A DNA stretch of 64,000 bases, taken from NCBI GenBank assembly GCA_963710645.1, contig CAVQBD010000001.1, positions 558,001-622,000 of the forward strand, read 5' to 3'. The translations under genes were made by a program, and so were the position numbers. Within the stretch, counting starts at the first letter, position 1, and each line of letters opens with the position of its first letter. This document shows positions 35,073 through 42,774 of this stretch, piece after piece. This stretch comes from FEB-10 sp963710645. Lineage in GTDB: Bacteria > Acidobacteriota > Thermoanaerobaculia > Thermoanaerobaculales > Sulfomarinibacteraceae. Under the pieces are notes generated by a model. The model was not told the origin of the DNA. It saw only the letters and a list, made by a program, of their open reading frames with translations, and did not search any database.

Positions 35073-36836
35073 ATGGGGATGACCACCATTTCGGTACTGG
35101 AGTCGGTGGCCGAGCACCACCGGGATCGCCCTGCGCTGAGGTGGAAGGAGGACGGCGAGTGGCGGACCCTGAGCTGGGGCCAGACCCGCGACCGGGTCAT
35201 GGACGCCGCCAGCGGCCTGATCCGTCTCGGGTTCGAGGCTGGAGACGGGATGGTGATCCTGGCTCCGAACAGGCCCGAGTGGCTCATGGCCAACTTCGCA
35301 GCCATCGCGGCTGGGGGCGTGCCGAGCGGACTCTACACCACGGCAACCCCTGAACAGTGCGCCTATGTCACCGAGCATTGCGAGGCCACTGTTGCCGTGC
35401 TGGAAAACGAAGCCTGCCTGCACCAGATTGCAGGGGCCAGGGAACAGCTGAAAGGCATTGTCCTCATGGATGGGCCGACCCAGGAGGCCGACTGTCTGAC
35501 CTGGGACGAACTGGTCGCCTCGGGCGCCGACCCGGATCTCAAAACCGAGCTTGCCGCGAGGATTTCGGCACTTGAGGAGGATCAGGTCTGCACTCTGATT
35601 TACACCTCCGGAACCACCGGGTCGCCAAAGGGCGTGATGCTCAGTCATACCAATTTGTTGTGGACGGCCCGCCAAATCACCGAGCCGTTCGGTCTCGACC
35701 ACTCGCACCGAGGCCTGAGCTACCTGCCGTTGAGCCATGTGGCCGAGCAGGTCATCTCCATTTATGGACCCCTGCAGATTGGCGGCTGTGTCGCCTTTGC
35801 CGAAAGCCTGGACGCCCTGCCCGAAAACCTGCGCGAGATTCGACCGACCTTCTTTTTCGGTGTTCCCCGGGTGTGGGAGAAGATCCAGGGCGCCATGGAG
35901 GCTGCAGGGGCAACCAGCGGCGGCGTCAAACGGGCTCTCGTGCGCTGGGCGAGGGGCGTAGGGCTCGCCTCGGCGTATGCGGTCCAGCGCGGCGAGGAGC
36001 CGGTTCGAGGATTCCAGTTGGCGGACCGGTTGGTGTATCGGAAGGTCAGACAGCGGTTGGGATTCGACAGGGTCAGCCATTTCGTCACCAGCGCGGCGCC
36101 GATTTCGGTGAGCACCCTGGAGTTCTTCATGAGCCTGGGTGTTCCCATCCTCGAGGTCTACGGCATGACCGAGTGCACGGGCCCCGGGACTTTGTCCACG
36201 CCGGAAAGATACTGCATCGGGTCAGCCGGGTTCGCGCTGCCAGGAACCGAGATCAAACTCATGGAAGACGGCGAGATCTGCATGCGCGGCTCCCATGTCT
36301 TTCTCGGCTACTACAAGAGTCGTGAGGCCACCCGCGAGGCCCTCGACGAAGACGGCTGGCTGCACTCCGGTGACATCGGCACGATGGACGAGGATGGGTT
36401 TTTGAGGATCGTCGACCGAAAGAGGGAGATCATCATCACCTCCGGCGGTAAGAACATCGCGCCGGTTCCCATCGAGCTCCAGCTCAAGAGCATTCAAGGG
36501 GTGGCGCTCGCGGTGGTCATCGGCGATCGCCGGAAGTTCCTTTCGACGCTTTTGACGCTCGATCCCGATCAAATGATGGTCGTCGCGCAGCGGTTGGGTC
36601 TTGAGATCGGTACCGTCGAGGAAGCCGTGGCGAACGAAGCGATCCGGAGCTACCTGGCAGATGAGGTCGAAAGGGTCAATTCAAAGCTGGCCGCTTTTGA
36701 GACCATCAAACGCTTCGCCGTCCTATCTGACCAGCTCTCGGTGGAGGCGGAGACCCTCACGCCGACCCTCAAACTCCGTCGCAAAAACATCGCAGAGGTC
36801 TACCGTGATGAGATCGAGGAGATGTACGCGGAGTAG
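35073..36836 (+). CDS. Long-chain fatty-acid-CoA ligase (AMP-forming)
   Basis: From ATG 35073 (AGGAG six bases upstream) the protein has 587 residues. The adenylation motifs are YTSGTTGSPKGVMLSH, EVYGMTECTGPGTLS, GWLHSGDIGTMDEDG and IVDRKREIIITSGGKNIAPVPIE. The long spacing between the P-loop and the TE motif fits the FadD15/bubblegum-type ligases. It activates fatty acids to acyl-CoA. The upstream acyltransferase probably belongs to the same unit. Confidence 0.93.
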   Translation: MGMTTISVLESVAEHHRDRPALRWKEDGEWRTLSWGQTRDRVMDAASGLIRLGFEAGDGMVILAPNRPEWLMANFAAIAAGGVPSGLYTTATPEQCAYVTEHCEATVAVLENEACLHQIAGAREQLKGIVLMDGPTQEADCLTWDELVASGADPDLKTELAARISALEEDQVCTLIYTSGTTGSPKGVMLSHTNLLWTARQITEPFGLDHSHRGLSYLPLSHVAEQVISIYGPLQIGGCVAFAESLDALPENLREIRPTFFFGVPRVWEKIQGAMEAAGATSGGVKRALVRWARGVGLASAYAVQRGEEPVRGFQLADRLVYRKVRQRLGFDRVSHFVTSAAPISVSTLEFFMSLGVPILEVYGMTECTGPGTLSTPERYCIGSAGFALPGTEIKLMEDGEICMRGSHVFLGYYKSREATREALDEDGWLHSGDIGTMDEDGFLRIVDRKREIIITSGGKNIAPVPIELQLKSIQGVALAVVIGDRRKFLSTLLTLDPDQMMVVAQRLGLEIGTVEEAVANEAIRSYLADEVERVNSKLAAFETIKRFAVLSDQLSVEAETLTPTLKLRRKNIAEVYRDEIEEMYAE

Positions 36837-36838
36837 GG

Positions 36839-37000
36839 CCCCCGCCCACCCGGAGGAGAGTCGAAAGTCGAAAGTCGAAAGTTCCCCGCCCGGCCGGAGC
36901 GTGAGGGCGCGATGATCGGGCGTGCCATTCGGGGCACCTTGACGTTGAAAGTCACACGTTACACGTTAAACGTTTCCACCCGCCCAGCCGGAGCGAGAAG
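36839..37000 (+). repeat. Composite repeat: linker, (TCGAAAG)n, linker, (GTTACAC)n
   Basis: After the ligase stop comes CGCCCACCCGGAGG, three TCGAAAG units (about 36857-36880), a second C-rich linker, GATCGGGCGTGCCATTCGGG, and then GTTACAC units (about 36951-36974). The last linker is CACCCGCCCAGCCGG. The part from about 36900 on is repeated with few changes at 40838-40945, so the composite moves or converts as a unit. Confidence 0.8.
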
Positions 37001-37002
37001 GC

Positions 37003-37110
37003 GCGATGGGCGGGCGTGCCGTCTTTGACATTGTTGGGAACCGGGGTGCTGGAAAACTCATCCCGTGAGGTCCCAACAATGTCTAAGGGGGCAACCTCGG
37101 GAAGCGCGGT
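37003..37110 (+). repeat. Dispersed hairpin element B, copy 1
   Basis: GGCGTGCC precedes perfect 13-bp arms GACATTGTTGGGA (37027-37039) and TCCCAACAATGTC (37071-37083) around a 31-nt loop. A GGCAACCTCGGGAAGCGCGG tail follows. The flanks match the copies at 40.96, 47.75 and 61.87 kb, but the stem sequence is different. Confidence 0.8.
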
Positions 37111-37160
37111 TGGGAGATGGGCGCGACGAAATCGTATTCGCGCATTCAGTCAAGGCCGGA

Positions 37161-37184
37161 AGTGCAGCCGAGACGGCTGCGCTA
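37161..37184. repeat. Small hairpin repeat GCAGCCG-AGA-CGGCTGC
   Basis: A 7-bp perfect stem with an AGA loop in the context GTGCAGCCGAGACGGCTGCG. A close copy lies at about 41233-41252. It supplies the stop codon region of the minus-strand membrane-protein gene. Confidence 0.7.
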
Positions 37185-38141
37185 CAACGTCCCGTCGAGA
37201 GCGGGCTCCCCAAGATCTTCCGCGAGGGCGGGTGTCTTCGTTCTTTGTTGTTTGTTCTTTGTTCGGCGTTGGCACCAACGGGGCTCTTCGAGGTCCCTGA
37301 AAGCGCTGATCTCGGCGCCCCAGAATCCCAATTTGAAGAAGGAACGGACGACCATGACCGCCTGCTGGGTGACGAGCAGCGCGGCGATGCCGATGGCGGT
37401 TGAGGGCGTCCACGGCGACCGCAGGGCGTAGTAGATCCCGCTCAGCGACAGGGGCAACAGCAAGAAAACCAGGAACAACGGTATGAAGAGCCCGGGCCGG
37501 CGGACCACCGCCCACCATGACCGGAAAAAGCCGCGCACCATGGAGCGGTCGTCGTGTCGGGCCGCGGAGATGCGCGATAGGTCGGCGGCGAGATCCAAGG
37601 GAGCCCACAGAACGATGAAGAGCAGGGCCGCCGCCATCACACCGAGGAGGTCGATTCGCCCATCCGCCTGAAACTCGGCGAGCTTGGAAGCCCCCTTCAT
37701 CAGGAGTCGACAGGCGACTGCGACGATGATAGTGAGCACAACGAGCACGCCGGTCGTCCGAAGAAAGCGCAGAAGATTTCTCCGGATGCCGAGCACGAAG
37801 GGGTGGTCGGCGCGCCGCTCGAGGAGAGTCTCCACTATCCCCGCGGACATCACGACCTGAACCAACAGACTCAGCACGAACATGACGGCCACGCCCCAGG
37901 GCATCATGAAATCGAGAGCCTCCCGGTGAGACGCCCGGTACTCGGTCCACACCACGAACCAGTCGCCGGTGAGTACGTTGTCGGCGAACAGCGACGAGCC
38001 CATGGCCGGCGCGAGACTGGAGGCCGCCATCGCTCCCAATACCAGGGCCGGAATCAGGGGCGCCAGCCAGAGAACGAGAACCAGCCGTTTGTGCCGGCCC
38101 GCGATGCGGAATCCCTCGCGAACAATATTTAGGGCTTTCAT
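37182..38141 (-). CDS. Polytopic membrane protein, C terminus derived from repeats
   Basis: The protein has 319 residues with about six membrane segments and basic loops (RRNLLRFLRTTG, WWAVVRRPG). The layout resembles the general DUF/"glycerophosphoryl diester phosphodiesterase membrane domain" type, but I do not assign a family. It starts 3 bp after the M1 peptidase stop, so the two are co-transcribed. The last 28 residues (from RTKNKQQ) are encoded by a heptamer array (TTCTTTG on the plus strand, 37241-37261) and a dispersed hairpin repeat. The tail is therefore probably recent and dispensable. Confidence 0.75.
   Translation of the reverse strand: MKALNIVREGFRIAGRHKRLVLVLWLAPLIPALVLGAMAASSLAPAMGSSLFADNVLTGDWFVVWTEYRASHREALDFMMPWGVAVMFVLSLLVQVVMSAGIVETLLERRADHPFVLGIRRNLLRFLRTTGVLVVLTIIVAVACRLLMKGASKLAEFQADGRIDLLGVMAAALLFIVLWAPLDLAADLSRISAARHDDRSMVRGFFRSWWAVVRRPGLFIPLFLVFLLLPLSLSGIYYALRSPWTPSTAIGIAALLVTQQAVMVVRSFFKLGFWGAEISAFRDLEEPRWCQRRTKNKQQRTKTPALAEDLGEPALDGTL
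37241..37261. repeat. Heptamer array (TTCTTTG)3 inside a coding region
   Basis: TTCTTTG, TTGTTTG and TTCTTTG occur in tandem, with a diverged unit on each side. This is the only heptamer array in the window that lies within an annotated gene. Confidence 0.8.
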
Positions 38142-38144
38142 GAA

Positions 38145-40385
38145 TCACCCCACCATCGCGGTCAGTTGGAACACGTTTTGGAGCCAGAAAACCAGGTGGG
38201 TGATCATCTTGGCGGCGGGTCGGTGGGCCTTTTCGAGCCTTATGGAGTTGTTGAGCTGATCCACGTCCAAGATCAGCAGGTTGTCGGGGTCGACCTCGGC
38301 CGAGACCAGCTTGGCAGGGCGAATTTCGACAAACTTCTTCCAGCGGGAGCGACCGTCCCACTCGTGGCGCAAAGTCTCACCGTCGTCGAAGACCAGCTCC
38401 ACCGTGACCGGATGGACGAACTCGCCTCGTCGTTCGACGACGATTTCGCTGCGGTAGAGCTTCTCCTCGTCATCAGAATCCGCGTTGGAGTCGTCTCCAG
38501 GATCTGTGTCGTCTTCGAGCTCGTCCTTGGATTCGTGGCGGTCGGCGACGCCGAGCAAGGTTTTCTGGCCGTCCTCCTCCCAGAACCAACCGGCCGGGCC
38601 CTCGTCCTCCCGCGAACGGGCCGTCCGTATCCGATAGTCGAGACTGCGGTCGGTGTGGAAGGCCTGGTCGAGGAACCAACGGAGGTCGGTGTTTGCCTCC
38701 TCGAGGATGATCTGCTTGAAGTCCTCGGTGGACGGATGGCGGAAGCGCCACGTCTGGAAGAACCGCCGCATGGCGCGGGCAAAGGACTCGTCCCCCATGA
38801 GGTTTCTGAGGTGGCGCAGGGTCACCGCGGGCCGTGCATAGCTGTTGAGGCCATAGCTGGCGTTGGAACGATAGGACCACGCCGGCTGCACGATGGAATC
38901 GGTGTAGCGACCGGCGCCGAGCTGGAGCCGGTGAAGGTCGAACGGGGTCACTCTGAGACCGAAGAGCTCGATCATGTACCGATAGTGCCCCTCCATCACC
39001 ACCGACTCGTAGAAGGAGTTGATGCCCTCGTCGATCCACGCCTCCTCGAACTCGTTGGATGCGATCATCCCCTGGAAGAAGTTGTGGCCGAACTCATGCA
39101 CGGTGACCGATTCGGGGGCCCGCACTTTGTCGAATCCGGGGACGGCGAGCAACGGGTGGGTGCCGAGGGTGATGAACGTGGGGTACTCCATGCCTCCGGC
39201 CCCCAGGGCCCCCCGGGGGGGATCCACCATCGTCAGAGTGTCCCAGGGGTAGGCGCCGAGGGGAAGGCCGTAGCCCCGGATCGCCGCCTTTGCCGCCTCC
39301 ATGTAGCGGTCCGCCTGACTGCGGTGCGCGGGTTGGAGGAGGAGCGTGATGTCCACCGGCTGGAGTCGCAGCTCTTCGGTGGAGACACCCAGCAAGGCCG
39401 CCATCCGTTCGGTCTGGTCGGTGGGTACGTCGGTGTCGGGATCGAAGTGGCCCTCGACAACGATGAAATCCGGGCTCGCGGTCCAGGCGAAATCGTGGAC
39501 TCCGCGTTGAGCGAAGTGTGCTGTCACGGTGTCGCCGTCCACCTTCTCCTCCAGCAGGCGCCCGGTGGCGCCGATGCCACCCGCGTACCGGGCGGGGAGC
39601 TGAAGGCGCACATCCCAATCTCCGAAATCGGCGAAGAACTCGCTGTTGGCGTGAAACTGGTGGGTGTTCCAACCGGCCTCCGGCCGACCGCGGTCGCCGG
39701 CATCCTCGAAGACGCTGATCTTCGGGAACCATTGGCCGCCCAGAACGAAGTCGCCGTGGGCGCCCGTGCGCGCGAACACCTTCGGCATCTGGGATTCAAA
39801 ATCGATCTCCAACTCGACCCACTCGCCCGGTTGGATCGGCTTGGGCAGGGGATAGCGCGCCACGGTCCTGTCGTCCTGGTTGCCGTCGTCGGGGCTGATG
39901 AACTGCTCCACCGACTTGAGGTCCGGCCGGTCTTCGAGACTCATGGGTTCGGGCTCTCCCGGTACTGCGCGAACGATGGGCCGGTGAAACGGGTCGGAAC
40001 CCTCCCCGTCATCCACGAGACCCGCGGCGATCAGATCGGTCCCGTAGGCCAACCGCATGGACTCCACCTCGATCCAGCCCCAGCCCTCTTTCGGAATCTC
40101 GATGTCCCGCAGCTGGCCGCCCGATTCCACCATGAAGCTGCTCCGGTCGTTGGCGAATGCGTTGAGGTAGAGGTGGAACTGGAGTTCGTCCACCGGCACC
40201 GATGAGGTGTTCCGCCACCGAATGCGTTCGCTTCCCTGCACCTTCTGGTCTTCAGGTTGGTAGCTGGCGGATAAGCTCACCTGATAGACAGGCTCCGGGA
40301 GCTCCACCTGTGCCTCGACCGGCAACGCGGCTCCGGCCATGATGATCGCGACCCAGACCGATCCACTGATCAAGACAGACTTCAT
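38145..40385 (-). CDS. M1-family (aminopeptidase N-like) metallopeptidase, secreted
   Basis: The protein has 746 residues with a signal peptide (about 1-25, cleavage after EAQ). The N-terminal beta domain contains YQPEDQKVQGSERIRWRN. The zinc site is HEFGHNFFQ (H430, E431, H434), with the third ligand in EAWIDEGINSFYE. The usual GAMEN motif appears as GGMEYPT. It removes N-terminal residues from peptides in the periplasm. ATG at 40385 follows GGAGGAGG. A membrane protein gene follows 3 bp after its stop. Confidence 0.92.
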   Translation of the reverse strand: MKSVLISGSVWVAIIMAGAALPVEAQVELPEPVYQVSLSASYQPEDQKVQGSERIRWRNTSSVPVDELQFHLYLNAFANDRSSFMVESGGQLRDIEIPKEGWGWIEVESMRLAYGTDLIAAGLVDDGEGSDPFHRPIVRAVPGEPEPMSLEDRPDLKSVEQFISPDDGNQDDRTVARYPLPKPIQPGEWVELEIDFESQMPKVFARTGAHGDFVLGGQWFPKISVFEDAGDRGRPEAGWNTHQFHANSEFFADFGDWDVRLQLPARYAGGIGATGRLLEEKVDGDTVTAHFAQRGVHDFAWTASPDFIVVEGHFDPDTDVPTDQTERMAALLGVSTEELRLQPVDITLLLQPAHRSQADRYMEAAKAAIRGYGLPLGAYPWDTLTMVDPPRGALGAGGMEYPTFITLGTHPLLAVPGFDKVRAPESVTVHEFGHNFFQGMIASNEFEEAWIDEGINSFYESVVMEGHYRYMIELFGLRVTPFDLHRLQLGAGRYTDSIVQPAWSYRSNASYGLNSYARPAVTLRHLRNLMGDESFARAMRRFFQTWRFRHPSTEDFKQIILEEANTDLRWFLDQAFHTDRSLDYRIRTARSREDEGPAGWFWEEDGQKTLLGVADRHESKDELEDDTDPGDDSNADSDDEEKLYRSEIVVERRGEFVHPVTVELVFDDGETLRHEWDGRSRWKKFVEIRPAKLVSAEVDPDNLLILDVDQLNNSIRLEKAHRPAAKMITHLVFWLQNVFQLTAMVG

Positions 40386-40826
40386 GCGGCCTCCTCCGAG
40401 GTTCTCCTAAATGAGAACGCGCACGGCGGCGAGAGGTTAACATTTCCACCCCACCAGCCGGCCGGAACAAGGAACACCCCCCAACCCTCCCAATTCGAAA
40501 TGCGAAATGCGAAATGCGAAATTGTCACATCGCACCGACCTCGTGTGCAGTGGTGGAGTCCATCCAGCGACAGCAGCCAGAATATCTGCTGCGAGGAGCC
40601 CCAATCAGCACTTTGGGTTGAGTAAACGCCAAGTCATGGCAGGAACCTGATCGAAGAGCTGCAGCGAAGCGCCCGCGCGAGTGGAGTCGATCGCTCCGGC
40701 GTGAACCAGGAGGCGAAAATGGCAGTCGATCTGTTTCGCGGAGCCGTAGGCGATTCGCCAGTGATGGAGCCGATCCCGGCCCGTTCCCGAGCCCGTTACC
40801 GTCGCCGAACGAAGAACGAAACCACC
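40386..40826. other. Intergenic region without a supported gene
   Basis: GAAATGC heptamers lie at about 40497-40520 behind a C-rich linker (CCACCAGCCGGCCGG near 40450). GGAGTCCATCCAGCG near 40553 matches 33990. The stretch 40570-40826 has open frames but no coding signature or ribosome site. I see nothing else in it. Confidence 0.6.
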
Positions 40827-40948
40827 CGCCCACCCGGAGCGACGTGGGCGCGATGATCGGGCGGGCCACTCCGGGCACCTTGACGTTGAAAGTTACACGT
40901 TACACGTTAAACGTTTCCACCCGCCCACCCGGATCGCGAAAGGGCGCG
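40827..40948 (+). repeat. Composite repeat with (GTTACAC)n, second copy
   Basis: CGCCCACCCGGAGCG, GATCGGGCGGGCCACTCCGG, GTTACAC units (about 40891-40915) and CACCCGCCCACCCGG repeat the layout and most bases of 36893-37010. Differences are single bases and short indels. Confidence 0.8.
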
Positions 40949-40951
40949 TAT

Positions 40952-41047
40952 GGCGGGCGTGCCGTCTCTGACGATTTTGGGTGGATGTCGAACAGGCTGG
41001 ATGCCGCGACGAGTCCCAGAAATCGTCAGAGGGGCTCCCTCGGGGAG
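40952..41047 (+). repeat. Dispersed hairpin element B, copy 2
   Basis: GGCGTGCCGT precedes perfect 12-bp arms CTCTGACGATTT (40965-40976) and AAATCGTCAGAG (41019-41030) with a 42-nt loop. It ends in GGGCTCCCTCGGGGAGC. It abuts module A directly. Confidence 0.8.
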
Positions 41048-41190
41048 CACGTGGGGAGAAAGATGCGTTTCTCGGAGGTGCCTGGCATCCCGATTCGCCA
41101 AGGTCGACAAACCGATTCGTCCCGTCCAGGCGAATCGGCGTGCCTGGCATCCTCACGGGGAGCGCGGTCGGAGAATCGGCGCTTCCAAAA
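41048..41190 (+). repeat. Dispersed palindromic module A, copy 2
   Basis: Nearly identical to the reverse complement of 61697-61846. The inverted repeat is CCGATTCGCC (41089-41098) and GGCGAATCGG (41128-41137). Direct copies of TGCCTGGCATCC lie at 41078 and 41140. An internal ACCGATTCGT adds a third CGATTCG. Confidence 0.85.
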
Positions 41191-41324
41191 ATTCAGAATT
41201 CAGAATTCAGAACTCAAAATCCGGCGGTGGCGTGCAGCCGAGACGGCCGCACCACAATGGCGCTCCGGGCGGGCGGGGGAACGTTCAACGTTGAACGTCA
41301 CCGAACCCCGATTGGCTGGTTCCC
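41190..41324. repeat. Heptamers (TTCAGAA)n and AACGTTC, with hairpin repeat
   Basis: TTCAGAA units at about 41190-41215, the GCAGCCGAGACGGCCGC hairpin repeat at about 41235-41251, a GGGCGGGCGGGGG linker, and an AACGTTC/AACGTTG stretch at about 41280-41299 fill the gap up to the PPK2 stop. Confidence 0.75.
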
Positions 41325-42140
41325 TCAGACCTCCGGAATGACGGAGTCCTCGATATTGGGCGGCGGATCGGGAAACTCGAGGTCCATCCCCTCCATGGTC
41401 TGAACCAGGATCTCGGTGACCACCAGATTGCGGTACCACTTGTGGTTGGCCGGGATCACGTACCAGGGGGCCCAGGGCGTGTTGCAGCGGGTCAATGCGT
41501 CCTCATAGGCCGTCATGAAATCGGGCCACAGCTTCCGATCTTCCAGGTCGCCAGGATTGAATTTCCAGTTCTTCTCCGGGTTGTTCTGACGCTCGCGCAG
41601 CCGCTCGGCCTGTTCGTCGGGAGAGATGTTGAGGAAGAACTTGACGATGGTGATGCCGCTGTCCGAAAGCAGGCGCTCGAAGTTGTTGATGTGATCGTAT
41701 CGAGCACCCCACACCTCGGGCGGTGCCAGGTTTTTGACGCGGACCACCAGTACGTCCTCGTAGTGCGAGCGGTTGAAGATGCCGATCATCCCGCGCGGAG
41801 GGGCCGGTTTGTGGCAGCGCCACAGAAAATCGTGGCCGAGTTCCAGCTCGGAGGGTACGCCAAAGGACTTCACCATGACGCCCTGGGGATTGAACGCGCC
41901 CAGGGCGTGTTTGATGGTGCCGTCCTTGCCGGCGGTATCCATCGCCTGGAGGACGATCAGCAAGCCCCTGTTTCCGCTTGCGTAGAGTTTTTCGTGGAAC
42001 TGTTGCAGGAGTACGAGGTTTTTCTCCGTGTGCTCCCGTGCGTCCTTCTTCCTGTGGAATGAACCGGTGTCGCCCGGATCGAAGTCCTCGAGGCGAAACG
42101 GTATTCCCGGGGGCCTGGTGAATTGCTCGCGATGCGTCAC
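41325..42140 (-). CDS. Polyphosphate kinase 2 family protein
   Basis: The protein has 271 residues from GTG 42140. Walker A is QAMDTAGKDGTIKHAL. GVPSELELGHDFLWRCHKPAPPRGMIGIFNRSHYEDVLVVRV is the family core, with the lid region RLRERQNNPEKNWKFNPGDLEDRKLW. PPK2 enzymes phosphorylate nucleotides with polyphosphate. It lies 14 bp downstream of a HIT-family gene. The class (NDP- or NMP-specific) cannot be fixed from motifs alone. Confidence 0.93.
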   Translation of the reverse strand: MTHREQFTRPPGIPFRLEDFDPGDTGSFHRKKDAREHTEKNLVLLQQFHEKLYASGNRGLLIVLQAMDTAGKDGTIKHALGAFNPQGVMVKSFGVPSELELGHDFLWRCHKPAPPRGMIGIFNRSHYEDVLVVRVKNLAPPEVWGARYDHINNFERLLSDSGITIVKFFLNISPDEQAERLRERQNNPEKNWKFNPGDLEDRKLWPDFMTAYEDALTRCNTPWAPWYVIPANHKWYRNLVVTEILVQTMEGMDLEFPDPPPNIEDSVIPEV

Positions 42141-42154
42141 GGGCGGTTCCGAGG

Positions 42155-42583
42155 TCAGGACTCTTCGGCCAAAGCGCCATGAAGAGCTTCGATCAGAATG
42201 GCCGCATCGTCCGACGGCAGCGAGGTGGGACGCCAGTTGATGCCGAGACCGGTTTCGCCGATCTTCGGGATGATGTGAAAGTGGACGTGCATCACCACCT
42301 GGTGGGCATCGGTTCCGTTGTTCTGGAGCACGTTGTAGGCGGTGGCGCCGGTGGCCTTCATCATCGCCCGGCACAGCCGGGGCAGGGCGCGGCCGACGGC
42401 GGCGGCCGCGGCGTCGCTCAACTCGTGGAGGAAGGCCTTGCGTTCCTTGGGAATCACCAGGATGTGGCCGCGGCAGAGCGGGCCGATGTCCAGGAAGGCG
42501 AGGATGTGATCGTTCTCGTACACCTTGTGGCACGGGATCTCGCCCGAGAGGATCTTGTCGAACACGGTTTCGCGCTCAACCAT
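42155..42583 (-). CDS. HIT-family nucleotide hydrolase
   Basis: From ATG 42583 the protein has 142 residues. The histidine triad is HVHFHIIPK, preceded by FDKILSGEIPCHKVYEND and RGHILVIPK, typical of the HinT/Hit group. It hydrolyses nucleoside phosphoramidates or dinucleotides. It is the upstream partner of the PPK2 gene, so both may act in nucleotide turnover. Confidence 0.93.
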   Translation of the reverse strand: MVERETVFDKILSGEIPCHKVYENDHILAFLDIGPLCRGHILVIPKERKAFLHELSDAAAAAVGRALPRLCRAMMKATGATAYNVLQNNGTDAHQVVMHVHFHIIPKIGETGLGINWRPTSLPSDDAAILIEALHGALAEES

Positions 42584-42710
42584 TGCACACCCCAATCATC
42601 ATCGGCTGGCTGCCGGTTTGTTGATGTACACATGATAACCGATCGGTTGGTTCAACGGGCCCGTATCCGGCTCTTTGTGGTATGACGGCGGCTCGAGCGG
42701 ACTGGCGGCG

Positions 42711-42745
42711 ACAGATAATAACCACCCGCCTCGATGGCGGGTGGT
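42711..42745 (-). terminator. Terminator of the M4 protease gene
   Basis: A perfect 10-bp ACCACCCGCC/GGCGGGTGGT stem with a 5-nt loop (42721-42745). On the minus strand it is followed by TTATTATCT, a broken T tract. It lies 30 bp after the protease stop. Confidence 0.6.
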
Positions 42746-42774
42746 CTGTTGACGTGTCGTTTGTCGAATCGGCG

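Noticed and set aside
38166..40205. Plus-strand open frame of about 679 codons
   Set aside because: It is antisense to the M1 peptidase, which has a signal peptide, zinc site and ribosome site.
40525..40878. Possible 117-residue minus-strand protein
   Set aside because: The Arg/Ser/Pro-rich translation and overlap with a C-rich repeat linker indicate chance.
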